Below, one piece after another: positions 36,791 through 48,180 of a DNA stretch of 64,000 bases. The translations under genes and the position numbers were made by a program. The stretch spans positions 3,475,730 through 3,539,729 of the forward strand of contig NW_024881324.1 in NCBI RefSeq assembly GCF_018691265.1, written 5' to 3'. Below the pieces are notes generated by a model, which made no database searches, had not been told where the DNA came from, and was given only the letters and a program-made list of their open reading frames with translations. This DNA comes from Tyto alba (lineage: Eukaryota > Chordata > Aves > Strigiformes > Tytonidae). How positions within the stretch are numbered: the stretch's first letter is position 1; each line of letters opens with the position of its first letter.

Positions 36791-38078
36791 TGCAGTAACA
36801 GTGTATAGATCTTTCATCTGTCATATTTTAGGAGATGAAAAAATATCCAGATACCATTGAATTTTGTATTTTGGTTATCTTGTGGTCACAGTCAATGATA
36901 ATAGCCTTGATAGCCGTATCGAGATAGGGAGATATGCTGAACAGAAAGGAGAAATATTGACTATAAAGGGGCAATGTTCATAAGGAGATTTTTAGCTTTT
37001 TCTGTTTCTGTTTGATTTATGGATTAAAAAAGAAGCACACCCACTCAGTACCCACTGAGTTGTGAAATTGTCTGCACACCTCCCTACTCTCAGATGGGTA
37101 GCTGCAGCCAACTCAAACGTGAATGCTTCAGTGGATACTCTGAAAAAATTAAGAACGGTTCTAGTTTTTGGCTAGACTTCAGGTGCTGAAGCTTTACCTG
37201 TAGCTGAACTTGTAAATTTTAATCTCTGGAAGAGATCCTCTAAATTGGTGCCAATTACTCCTTACTGGACAAGTGATTTGTTTCTTACTTCATATATAGT
37301 GTATTTTTAATATACAACATATGTAACTTTTATGGATTAGTCATACACTTAGTCATATTGTATAATGTATAGGAAATATCCTGAACTTGCCTTATGTTTG
37401 ATGCTGGAACTTGTTTACAGTAGGGCTTGGTTGCAAACATAAGATTTTTTTTTTTTAATTTAGTAAACAGATCTAAGATTAAAATATAGGTTCCAAGATA
37501 AAAGACAGTACTCCTGTGCTGAGATAACCTTAAATTATGGAAATTTATCACCTTAAAGCTGGTATGAACTGCCTCACTTCAAACTTCCTAATGTTTTTAT
37601 TTCTAATCCTAATTAAGTTCTCTGGCCTAAAGTGCATTATATCTTTCTATGAGTGTATCTGAGAAATCTTTTTATTACTGCAATGGCACCTTCATAGGTA
37701 CTGAATGGCTGTTGTAATTCTGTTGAAATTATTCTGCTTATAGGTGCATAGATCTAGCATAGAAATACATCAAGAAAAAAATTTTCAAAATGACTGAGTA
37801 GGGGGAGGGTAAAAAAGAATACGTATAAAGATGATTTCTAAATATCTTAATAAAAATCACAGCCATAGTGAGGGCATGTGATTCTCTTAGGTGGGCAGTT
37901 TGAAGCACAAGAGTCTTAAGCCACAAAGAAAAAAACTGAAACTTGAAGGGACATTAATCCTTAGTAAGGATGACAGTGATTGATTTGGGTAGGGAAAAAT
38001 CAGGAAAAATGTGTCAGTAAATTACGTACATGTCAGGAAAAATCTTATGTAAAAAACCCCCAAACATATGAAGGGGAA
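36791..38078. other. AT-rich non-coding DNA
   Basis: No gene or recognised repeat. It shows only short open frames and T-rich stretches. Confidence 0.5.
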
Positions 38079-38160
38079 AGTCATAACATAATTGGAAAAT
38101 AAATTGTTACAAGATGAATAGTCACAACGTAATTAAAAAATAAATTGTTACAAGATGGAT
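38079..38160. repeat. Two-copy tandem duplication, 41-bp unit
   Basis: Units at 38079-38119 and 38120-38160 share AGTCAtAACaTAATT...AATAAATTGTTACAAGATG, with about five differences. This is a local duplication with no sign of function. Confidence 0.92.
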
Positions 38161-38440
38161 GTCAAGGAGAAAGAGGCATAAGATACGTAGGAGGAAGAAG
38201 GCAGAGGGAGAGTAAAAACAGCTCAGCTAATTTAATACCTCACTTCTGAGGTGCTAATTCGCTAAAAAAAAAAAAAAAAAGTGAGGCAAAATGAAACTGT
38301 CTCAATATGTAATAGAATTCCACTAGGCAAGATGAGTGTTTTATTCAAACTGTTCTTGATAAAAATCATCACGAGCATGCATGCAACTCTTTGTAGGGAA
38401 TGACGTTGACTAATATCCCTTTTGTTTGTGTTACATATAC

Positions 38441-38445
38441 AATGC
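38441..38445. repeat. Target-site duplication, left copy (AATGC)
   Basis: AATGC directly precedes the LTR and recurs exactly at 39523-39527. Confidence 0.9.
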
Positions 38446-38636
38446 TGTCATGGTTTGAGCTCAGAGTCCACTGAGCACCCCACTCAGCCACTCAATCCCC
38501 CCTTCTCCCCAATGGTAGGAAGGAGAAAATAAGCCAAGGCTTGGGACATGAGATAGGACAGGGAGGGATCAATCACCCATTACTCTCACCGGCAAAAGGC
38601 AGACTCGTTAGGGGAAGAAAAAAAAAAACCCATACA

Positions 38637-38642
38637 TTTATT
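38637..38642 (-). terminator. AATAAA polyadenylation signal of LTR copy B
   Basis: It reads AATAAA on the minus strand, followed on that strand by a T-rich run (38620-38629 region), matching copy A. Confidence 0.6.
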
Positions 38643-39358
38643 ACAGGCACTAACAACACTTAACAGAGTAGGCCAGTGAGAAGCATTGCCACATCTTGAG
38701 AACACCTTCCCCCCACCCCTCCCTTCTTCCCCGGCTCAGCTCTGCTCCCGATATCTCTACCTCCTCCCCCAGTGGTGCAGGGGCAGGGAATGGGGGGTGC
38801 AGTCAGTGCTGCCACTTCTTCCATCTTCGGTGGGGGGAGCTTCTGGAACTTCTTCCCCCTGCTCCATCGTGGTCCCCCTCTCACAGGAGACAGTCCTCCA
38901 CAAACCCTCTCTGATGTGAGTCCCTCCCACGGGCTGCAGTGTTTCCCAAGCTGCTCTGGCGTGGGTCACCAATTTTCTCCAACTGGATTCTGTCCCACAG
39001 CTGCAGCCGTTCCTGAGCTGCTCCGGCGTGGGACACCCCCGCATGCTGCAATCCTCCCAGCACTGAATTACAGCAGCAGGGGCTGCTTCTTCCCACAGAG
39101 TCCCAGCTGCCTTTGGGCACAGATACCTTAACTGGTTGTCTGTGGTGCCCCATAGACCATATGTCAGCATCTGCTCCACCGCAGACCTCCATGGGTGGCA
39201 GGGGGGGGGCCGCCCTGCCATCTCACCACAGGATACAGGGGAGTCTCTGCTCCAGCACACCTCCCCTCCTTTCTTCCTCCCTTCCTCCACCGACCTTAGT
39301 GTTCATGTAGATGTCACAACTCCTCCTCACAACTCTAATTCCTCTTTCGAGGTGCCTT

Positions 39359-39366
39359 CTTAAATA
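39359..39366 (-). promoter_or_regulatory. TATA-like box of LTR copy B
   Basis: It reads TATTTAAG on the minus strand, about 157 bases inside the LTR start, the same as in copy A. Confidence 0.55.
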
Positions 39367-39522
39367 TGTTATAAAAGAGGTGCAGCTGATTGGTTCATCC
39401 TTGGTGCAGAGGTGGGGACGACTTGAAGCTAGAGGAACTTTGAGAAGCTTCTCCCAGGGGCCACTGCTATATGTCCCTCCCATGCTACGCAAAAACTCCA
39501 CCACTCACTCAAACCCAGGACA

Positions 39523-39527
39523 AATGC
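39523..39527. repeat. Target-site duplication, right copy (AATGC)
   Basis: An exact match to 38441-38445, which fixes both LTR borders. Confidence 0.9.
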
Positions 39528-39777
39528 AAAGCCTTCTTTAGATTAACAGAATTATGGTCTGAGCATTTGCCACAAGTAATATCTGTCAAAACTAGTGAAT
39601 GAGAGAACAAGTTTCTATAATTTTTCATTTTTTTAAAAAATATATAGTACAGTATAATGAAATGTATTATCTATTACATATAAATAACTCAGAACATAGT
39701 GTTTGTGTCTGTCTTGTAGTTTTTAACTGGTAAGTGTAATGAATTTTTCTTGTAATTTTTTTGAAGATTTTCTTAAC

Positions 39778-39945
39778 ACTTCTAAATCAAGACTGGATAC
39801 CTCCTGGGACCAAGTTTTAGCCAAGTATGTTCATGAGTAGACTGGGCTGAATACAAAGATAACATAGTGAAATAATGCAACCTGTGATCATTCACATGCA
39901 TATCAAACCAAACTATCTAGTGATCCCTTCTAGTCATAAAGATGT
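39778..39945 (+). mobile_element. Ancient CR1 LINE 3' terminus
   Basis: It opens with TTCTAAATCAAGACTGGATACCTCC, the CR1 block encoding (E)IKSRLD. It then has a GACTGGGCTGAATACA block, TAGTGAAATAATGCAACCTGTG, and finishes with ACTATCTAGTGATCCCTTCTAGTC near 39915-39938. The last block corresponds to the 3' UTR consensus AGACTAGATGATCATAATGGTCCCTTCTGG. The order and spacing fit the old CR1 lineage shared with turtles and crocodilians. It is strongly decayed. Confidence 0.75.
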
Positions 39946-41369
39946 GGGAACAAGATTTTTTTTTAAGCACTGAATTGACTAACTCTGTTGAAATCTGAGC
40001 ATGTTAAACATCACCACTTAAAACCAAAAAATTGACTTCCCTGCAGCATTCTAATCCAGACTAAAAACCACAATCATGCAGTCATGTAATATTAAGGGAA
40101 GTAGAATTTCTTCTCAACGCACTACTTTTGTCCACTGTTTTCCTGGTTTGTGCATCAATGAATTTTTCACTGCAAGAAACAGCCTTATGTTTTCTATCTT
40201 GAAATAATATTTTTATTATCATTCAGGAAGACTTCCATTTAAGAGTTTCTAGGATGCTAATCTGAGTTTTGGATCAGGTGCAGGTATAGTTTTCCAATCA
40301 GAATTTTTTACTGTAGGCCTTGGAGTGACCACGTTCAGAGGGCCTGAATGTCAACAAAATCCCTTTATCTAGTGTTTTCTTGTATCTGGCTTCAGATTCG
40401 CAGAGGTGACTGGTCAGTTGGAAATTTTTGGGACCTTTCTAAATGCTGGAAATGAGAATTGTCTTTGCAACAACCACCCAGAGGTGACTCTGGATAAGCA
40501 AGGCTGAGGTGTTGCCTCGAGATCTCCTTGGATGATTCAACTCTGTAAAGATCTAAATAGCAAAACATCGCTGAGTGGCCTTCACAGCTGGTTTCTGATG
40601 CTTTTGTTTGACAGTAGCTTTTCAGAGAATTAATGAGGAGCACTTAGAGTAACAGTTTGATTTAGCTTAGAAGCTTTCCATAATTTTTGCTGTTTTCTTA
40701 ACATTTACTGTTAGAATGCTATTTGTTCTTTCATTATTCACTTGAAAATCACATTAATGACAGAAAAAAATGTGAAAAATGGAACGATTATTATTCACTT
40801 ACTATGAAAGCGTTGACAAAAACGAATGGTCTAACAGTTTCTCTCTGCTCTACAAGACAGCTCAAATGAGTATAGAAGATAAGAATGATGATTATGGAGT
40901 TCATTTTGCATACTATCAAACTGTTCAAACACCAGAGTTTTAAAAGGGCAGTGCAAAATAAATTTCACATCTGAAGGTTATGCCATTTTGTTAGATTGTT
41001 GGAAGGGTGGACTAGGAGAGAATTAAAAATGTTAGTTGGTAAATAATGAGTTTATATAATTAGGTATATAAATATAAAAATCTGATATTTAACAATAATA
41101 CCCCACAATTTGAGAGCTTTGTATTTTGAATATCAGTATGAAACCCATGTATTTCATACAATGAAATTGTTCTGTAACACTACAGATATATGCGCTTAAT
41201 ATTTAGTGGACATCAAAAAAGTACTATCTTGAGAGTTCTTAATATTTAATAGCAAACAAGGCAGAAAACATTATTATGCTACTCCAAAAATGTGATAATG
41301 TACCTATATTTTTAGTACAATAGATCTGGTATATTTTAGCCCATTTTGGAAAGCATTGTAGAGCCCTAG
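39946..41369. other. AT-rich non-coding DNA
   Basis: No gene or recognised repeat. Confidence 0.5.
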
Positions 41370-41560
41370 GATTGTTTTACTTAGAAATGGAACAATGGAG
41401 GGGAGATCGAACTCTGTAAAATAAAGAATAGTGTGGAGAAGATCAACAAGGAATGATTTCATCTCACAACATAAAACCTAAGGGCATGAAATGGATTATC
41501 CAGGTATTGAACTTAAAAAGCAAAGGTATAGCATTTTTTCCCAGCAGGTGTTTAAACTAC
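41370..41560 (+). mobile_element. Ancient CR1 LINE internal fragment (ORF2 C-terminal part)
   Basis: The run AGGGGAGATCGAACTCTGTAAAATAAAGAATAGTGTGGAGAAGATCAACAAGGAA lies at 41399-41453 (given here only as a landmark in two parts: GTGTGGAGAAGATCAACAAG at 41431-41450). It parallels the CR1 consensus segment encoding RGDMIEVYKIMNGVEKVNKE. Next come TCTCACAACATAAAACCTAAGGG and ATGAAATGG, matching the following TNIRTRGHPMKL block. A GCAGGTGTTTAAACTACA block near 41545 follows. No frame is intact. Confidence 0.74.
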
Positions 41561-43814
41561 AGTTGAAAAATTATTAAATAAAGATGAAAAATCAATCTTT
41601 TATTTTTAATGTAAAAGGATGGATTTATTTGGCTAAATGAAGGCTTCTATAATGTAGAGATCTATATTGGCAATAGATCTAGATCAGCCTTAAGCCTTCC
41701 TGAAAGCAGTGAAGTAGGCACTTTTAAGTCAGATATTGGGAACAAGTGAACTGGGGCCTCAGTGACTTATTTCTCTCCACCGACCATAAAGTATGCTTGG
41801 GTATGTGCCTGGAATTAATAAGGTGACTCTTGATACCCCAGTATCTTTGAAGCTCACTGAGCTGCACTTTGGTAGAAGAGTATATCAGAAGATAACGACT
41901 CTGTGTCTGCCTAACTCTTGTACTGTTTCTCCAAGACCCTACTACAGGCCACTCTCAGCGACAGAATATCAAGCTACTGGCACTTTTTAGTGACGTAAGA
42001 CAGTGTATCGTTTTTTATGTTCTTTAGGTTGCAACGAACAGCAGGTCGTCTCTGACCAGGTCTTTTCTTGGCAGTAGTTGTGAAAATTATGATGCTGTAA
42101 TTTTCAACATTCAGTTTCTAAGGTTGTACACTGAATTCTTGTCGAGAAAGATTTCTGGGTTACTAATTATTTGTACTTGGTCAATGTGCTGGAAATATTC
42201 CTGGTGCCAGAATAGCAATCCTGAGGAGGAAGAGCATTCCTCTGAGACTGTTGGTATATTGCATTACAGAGGTCAAAGCTGAGAGCTTTTCTATGAAATT
42301 TCTAGAATATCTTGCTTTCCTTTTGCAGTTCAACTGGAATTGAGCTGAACACTCAACAGTGTTTACTTTGGAAATCTAAAGCAAGAACATATGAAAGAAT
42401 ATCTTCAATATCAGAAAATTCATTAATATAAGCAGGTTGCTGTGGTCCTGTACGATAATAAATATTGGTTCCTTTATAGTGACCTCCATAACTGTATTTA
42501 TCTTGATTGGTGTCATTCTCTTGGCTACTTTTGAAATGGATTGTCCACAAAAATAAGATATATTTTTAGCTTGTTGACCATAGCGTGTGCACACTAAGGA
42601 GAAATTTTTGTTGCCCATGGGACAGAAAAAGACAATACAAATCAATATTGTGGTAGCAAGTGTCAGTGTTACCTGCAGTTAAGAACTGTGTTTATGTACT
42701 TCTCAGTATTTTTCTTTGATTTATTTAGGTTTAGCTGTAGTTATCTAGTTTAAACTAGCTTTTGGATGTCATTAAGTGAAGAGAAAAACACTGACTTTCC
42801 CTCACCAGTTACAGAACATTTGGAAATTTGCAACTTAGTCTAGTATTACAAATATCACTGAGAATTGTACTGAAAATCAAAATCCGTAACTCCTAATTTC
42901 TTAAGGGAGCAAGTCCTCTTTATTTACCTTTACATATGTCTCAGGTTATCACTATAGCATCATTCTTCTTAAATTTTCTCATCTGTAGAGTTGCACTGGC
43001 CTATTTCTTTGTTGGATTTTATATTGTGGTTATGGAATGGGGTCATTACAAATACAAAATTCTGAATTCAGAGAGATGCGCTTACTAGAAGTCAATCATG
43101 CTGTGACTTATCAAAAATCAAGAAATGATCATCAATAGCATCCATAACTTTAGATTAAGTAGATACAATAGATGTCACTCTCATATGGAATCATAGAGAA
43201 TAGTCAGAAAAGCTGTTCCGTAAAAGCCAGTGATGCTCCTTCAACAACTGCAGTGTCTGTGGTAAAAAAGTAGGATGCTGTTTGTCCTCTGAACGGCTGA
43301 TTTTACTGCCTTAACACTATTTATGGCTTAGTACAACTAGAGTAGCAAGTTTAAAGGTTCAGTATATAAGGTGATTGCTTTCTCTGCCCTGGTGAAATAT
43401 TTATCCTTTCTACTTTTACAGGTATATGTCTATTTATTTCAACTAATCAAATAAATGGAGATTAACTTAAAACACAGAATAGAACTCTACTTATATAATC
43501 CAAAATTAATTACTTAATATAAGTACTATTTCTTAACTATGTAAAGAGGCTTCCTTTATAAAACTATGATTTCACCAAGATATGCTTTTCTGAAATATTA
43601 AGACTTAATGCTTATCTGCAGAGTTTTTTGGTTTCAGGTCAGTAATTTCAAATGATTGTAAACAGTCCACTGAACACAAAGCCCAGTGCAGTGATCCATG
43701 GCATCTGGTAGAATCATTAGACCTCACCTAATTCATTATAACAACTCCTTTACTGTGAAAATGTAAAACTGGTATGCAACTCTGTGTGCAAAACTGATTC
43801 AGTACCTGGAAGAA
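41561..43814. other. AT-rich non-coding DNA
   Basis: No gene recognised. The start may hold more decayed CR1. A small inverted repeat of AGATCTA and TAGATCT lies near 41659-41681. Confidence 0.5.
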
Positions 43815-45053
43815 CAATGAAGATCATGTTGAGTGCTACTGAAAGACTTTTAAATAACAATGCAATCATCAGACAGAGTCAACATAGGTTCACAAAGGAA
43901 AAACACTGTATAACTAATCTGATTTCCTTCTACAATAAGGTCACCCCTGTTGCAGGTGGTGGATGTAGATTTTCTGAGTTTCAGTAAGGCTTTTGGTACT
44001 GTCCCTCATCCTTCTGGACAAGCTGTCCAGCTGTGGGGTGAGCAGGGTCATGGTGCAGTGGGTGAAGAATTGGCTGCAGGGCAGAGCTCAAAGAGTTCTG
44101 GTGAACAGGGCTACATCTGGCTGGTGACCGGTCACTAGCGCTGTTCCTCACGGCTCAGCCTTACGGCCAGTGATGTTCAGTCTTTGTATCAGTGGTCTGG
44201 ACTCAGGAGTTGAATGCACCACTAACAGGTTTGCTGAAGATAACAAACTGGAAGGTGCTGTTGACATTCTTGAGGGTCAAGTGGCCTTGCAGAGGGATCT
44301 GGATAGTTTGGAGCATTGTGCAGTCATCAGTTATATGAAATTGAAGAAGAACCATATGACAGATTTTGCTCTTGGGACAGAGTGACACTGGGCATAAGTC
44401 TGAATTGGGAGAGGAGTGGCTGGAGAGCAGCCCTGCAGAAAGGGGTCTGGGGATACTGGTGGGAAGCAGCTCAACAAGTCATCAGCATGCCCTGGCAGCC
44501 AAGAGGGCAAACCCCATCCTGGGGTGCATCAAGCACAGCATGGCCAGCTGGTCAAGAGAGGTCATCATCCCACTGTATGTAGTGTTGGTGTGTTCTCTCT
44601 TTGAGTATTGTGTGCGGTTCTGGCCCCACCATTTAGAAAGTACATTAAGGTAATTGGTGCACTCCTTGGGATGCATTCAAATCTAGGGAAGGAGCTGGCA
44701 GGCATGTCCTCTGAGGAGCAGCAGAAGACAGAGGGTTTGTCTAGTTTGGAGAGAAGGAGGCTGAGGGGCGACCTCCCTGCTCCCTACAGCTTCCTGAGGA
44801 GGGGACGTGGGGAGGGAGGTGCTGAGCTCTTCTCCTTGGGACCCAGGGCCAGGTGACTGGGAATGGCTCAAACCTTGACAGGGGGAAACGTTCCTTTACT
44901 GAGAGGGTGCTCAAACCCTGGAAGAGGCTTCCTGGAGAGGTGGTTGATGCTCCAAGCCGGTCAGTGTTTAAGAGGCATTTGGACAACGCCCTTAATACTA
45001 TGCTTTAGCTTTTGGTCAGCCCTGAAGTGGTCAGGAGGTTGGACTTGATGATT
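43815..45053 (+). mobile_element. CR1 LINE, longest copy here: reverse-transcriptase C-terminal half to 3' UTR
   Basis: It translates in pieces into CR1 ORF2. A block around 43835-43935 reads ERLLNNNAIIRQSQHRF followed by TKEKHCITNLISFYNKVT. A block from 43950 reads VDVDFLSFSKAFGTVPH, the region after the palm where CR1 has VYLDFSKAFDTVSH. The intact family motif here includes a catalytic-core Asp; this copy has LSFSKAF, so the LDFSKAF Asp is replaced. Then come SLCISGLDSGVECT and FAEDNKLEGAVDILEG (44173-44270), with the FADDT-type segment altered to FAEDN. ALAAKRANPILGC with REVIIPLY (about 44485-44580) and the 3' UTR TTGGACTTGATGATTG (45039-45054) follow. Several frameshifts and stops break it, so it cannot encode a working enzyme. 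The 5' border is approximate. Confidence 0.93.
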
Positions 45054-45089
45054 GTCTCTCCTCTCCCTCCCCTCTCCCTCTGCCTCTAT
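45054..45089. repeat. CT-rich tract at the CR1 3' end
   Basis: An almost pure C/T run (CTCTCC and CCCTCC units) directly follows the CR1 3' UTR where the short tail repeats would be expected. It may be an expanded or replaced tail. Confidence 0.8.
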
Positions 45090-46559
45090 CATCTGGATAT
45101 GTAATTTCCTAAAATAAGTGTAAGAGAAGATAAGGAAAAATATGGAATGGTTGTATGTGTTCTGATACTGAACAGGAATGCAGAATGTAAACAAGACCTT
45201 CTAAAACCTTTGATGCAGTTGAGAAGATGATTATTATATGTACTTCAGATGTGGAATCACATCTACAGTTCGAGTGAGAAAGAAAAAGGATTTAAAACTT
45301 GTTTCTCCTCTTCTGTATGACTGTCATAACAAACAAAGAATCACTTTCCTTGTGTTGGTAAATGAATATGTGACAGTAGTCAGACTTCAGCTAGAGGGAT
45401 GTAATTCTGTTGCCTGAAGGTAAAATGTTCCCCTGCAACATAGGTTATGTTTTCCTATCTGAAATTCACAGTCACTCTCATTTATTAAGTTTATAACTTG
45501 AAATTCACAGTCTCATTAAATTTATAACTGTGGATTAAAACTAATACTTTAAAATGAAAATAATAGTTTATACACCAAAAAAACACATTTATTCATATGA
45601 GATTAGCCACTGAATGTCTTACTTAACAGGATTTGTTATGGGGATCTGAGAAAAATTGCCACATGGGACTCTATCTTGCATGGTGTCACATGCAACTTCA
45701 TCTGAGTTGAATTGGGAGTAGGAAAGAGACTTGTTTGGGCTCCATATTCTCCCACTGTGGATGTCTCTGTAGGTTCAAACCCGCAACTAGTTGTTGCAAA
45801 ATATGGTCTTTTGAATGCCTTTTGATTCAGTTAAATGTATTAACATAGCATATACACTTTTGATGGTACTCTTATCACTTGCCAGTAACACTAATTCCAA
45901 AACATGTTTAAATATGACTGCAGTTGTTTCCATAGAGCACAGTATCTCTAAAAAGTTGTTTTGTGGCACCATTGAGGCTCACCTATTTCTAAGGCTTGAT
46001 GACCAATTAGATAATTGCCAGAGGTGTTCAGCTTTTCTGCCAAAGGCTGAAAATGTATATTTAGCTTTTGCAGGTTTTTGGAGACTTGAAGTTGTCAAAC
46101 AGACTGTTTATTAGGATGTTTGTGTAACTAATTGATTCTCCCGGTGGTGATGTAGCTGTAGCCAGCACTATCCCCAGAATATCAATATAGAAGTGCTGAC
46201 AATGTGAGCTAAGCAGCTGGTAGTGGTTTCAGTAAAATGAGCTAGTGAGGGATTTCTTTCTCACCAGGGTGGACAGATCATACAGCATTTTTGGATACTC
46301 CCTGTGATAAAAATGGAAATTTCACTTGCTAGACGATTGACTTGGTTTTTGTTTTGCTTTGGAGGAAACCTTCACAGTAGTATAGAGGTTCTAGCCCAAA
46401 AGTTTATGCATCTCTTAAGACTCTAATACAGATCTTAATTTGAGGTTGAAGAGGTTCCTGGACTCTGTGTGAGACCGCAAAAGTAGTGTAATATTTAGAG
46501 ACCTAGACTGTGAATTGAACAGAGTAGAAATGTCTTTTCTCTGCTTGTTTTTTTCTTGA
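45090..46559. other. AT-rich non-coding DNA
   Basis: No gene recognised. A two-copy local duplication lies at 45460-45529: TGAAATTCACAGTC begins both copies and TTTATAACT ends both. The period is 39 bases and the second copy is shortened by 8 bases. Confidence 0.5.
45460..45529. repeat. Two-copy tandem duplication, period 39 bases
   Basis: The first copy is 45460-45498 and the second 45499-45529, carrying an internal deletion. The shared ends are TGAAATTCACAGTC and TTTATAACT. Confidence 0.88.
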
Positions 46560-48180
46560 TTGTACAACTATTCATAATATTATTTTAAGAGCAAAGGCAA
46601 ACACAATTAGATATGATCCATGTTGTTTATTTATGAAGGAGTTAAAATCTTTGGGAGAAAGAGCTTGTTTTGCTATATCATCACTGGCAAGCTGTGAGAC
46701 AGAATTTGTTTCCAGATGGCTTCATTAGATGGATTAATGAATAATGCAGCAATGAGGGAATTGAATAAGAACCCACGTCCTCCTTAATGCAGCCTGGCTT
46801 TAAACAGGGAGAGGAAACAGTGTGGGGCTGTGGCTTTCTGATGCCTTGTCAAACTGGAGGCTGCTTCTGAGGGTTAACCGGAAACATATCCTGTAATGAA
46901 AGGCTTCTTTTAGACTTGTTGGTTTGGATAACTTTTCTTTGAGACTGCTACTACATTAGGATTTAAATTGTTTTCCACTAAATATTTATTCCTTCTTCCA
47001 AATTGTCCTTGGCTGCCAAAACCCATAATAGAAATTGGTTGGTAAGATTCATCTTTATGTTTCGTGGAAGAAGCTGACCTAGTTAATCAGATCTGTTCTG
47101 ATGAAAGGTTGGCCATCTCATTTATGCTCTTTCCGATTTGTTTAATGCAAATCCTTGTTTTTCTTCTCATTGACCAAATTTACAGTGAAAGAAGCACTTA
47201 TAATTTTATTCATAAATTAATGGATAAAATGGTCTTTCCTGTCTAAACCTCACTATTGTGATAGTGTTAAAAATCAACTCTAAGGCTCAATCTAAATTTC
47301 AGTTGAAAAGATGACTGCTGACATGACATCTTATGTCTGAGGTAATTGTATCCAGTTGATATAAATGTAAAACCAGTGAAATGGTAGCAATCTAAGCCAT
47401 CAGGGCACCATGTTGCATATTCATCCATTGCACTTACTCCAGAGCTCTCCTAACTGAAATTAGGTTGGTTTCTTTCTTCATTTGCTTTTTCACTTACAAG
47501 AGATAGACACCCTGCTGGACTGTAATTGACTGAATTGCTATATAGAGCTGGGAAACGAATCCATCATGGGTAATTTATAGAATTAAAAGGCTTTTTTGTT
47601 TTGTACTGTCTGTGATCTGTTCACTTTCTGAGTTTGTTCATGGTTAAGTGTTGGTTTCCAAAGTTGGTGCTCATTTGCACACAGTGTCTTTTCCTTCTTT
47701 GATTGTATTTGCATAATAGTATTAATATGAGAAATGTTACTCGTACAGTAGTATTGGAAGTGTGGAACTGATTACTGGAGTTCTGTAAAATTTTCTTAAT
47801 CTTCAGCGTTTGCTTGAATGTCCTTCCAATAGCACATGTAAATGAAAGTGTTAAGGACAGAATCTAAATAAACTAATAATGTTATTTTTCTTCCACTTCA
47901 TCTAATTATTCCTAGGAGTTGTGCATTCTGTCCCAGAAAATGATTTTTTTTTTCCTTCCATCTGCATTCAATTAATTCAACAATTAATCAAGAATGTTGT
48001 ATCTTAATGAGGCTCACCCACAAAGTGGCTTTCCATTCAATGCAGTTCTCATGTTAAACTTGGTAATTAGCACAACAATATGAGTTCGTGTTTGTTTCTT
48101 TGCAAGATGTTCCCTCAAGGATCTTATTGCAAATGAGCACTAGGGTTCAAGGATTTTCTGCAGAGTAAATAAACTATAAA
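46560..48180. other. Repeat-free AT-rich region, candidate conserved non-coding DNA
   Basis: This stretch has no transposon or long homopolymer trace that I can see, apart from a T run near 47944-47953. It is dense in TAAT/ATTA homeodomain-type cores, including ATTAATT-CAAC-AATTAAT at 47971-47988 and TTGGTAATTAGC at 48059-48070. That texture resembles developmental enhancers, but it is only an impression. No open frame here is convincing. Confidence 0.25.

Larger units (their letters stand above)
38446..39522 (-). mobile_element. Solo LTR of an endogenous retrovirus (ERVL-like), copy B
   Basis: On the plus strand it begins TGTCATGG and ends CCAGGACA; on the minus strand it therefore starts TGTCCTGG and ends CCATGACA, as copy A does. 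It is 1077 bp long with a perfect 5-bp target-site duplication (AATGC). The TATA-like box (39359-39366) and AATAAA (38637-38642), both on the minus strand, fall at the same relative places as in copy A. The middle part is very close to copy A. The last 200 or so bases before the terminal CA are much more diverged and lack copy A's 78-bp duplication, so the two probably belong to related subfamilies. There is no flanking retroviral coding sequence. Frames of up to 177 codons inside it match no viral protein and come from its GC-richness. Confidence 0.92.

Noticed and set aside
27521..39522. The two LTRs as ends of one provirus
   Set aside because: They face opposite ways, each has its own flanking target duplication, and the 9.8-kb spacer shows no gag, pol or env-like sequence.
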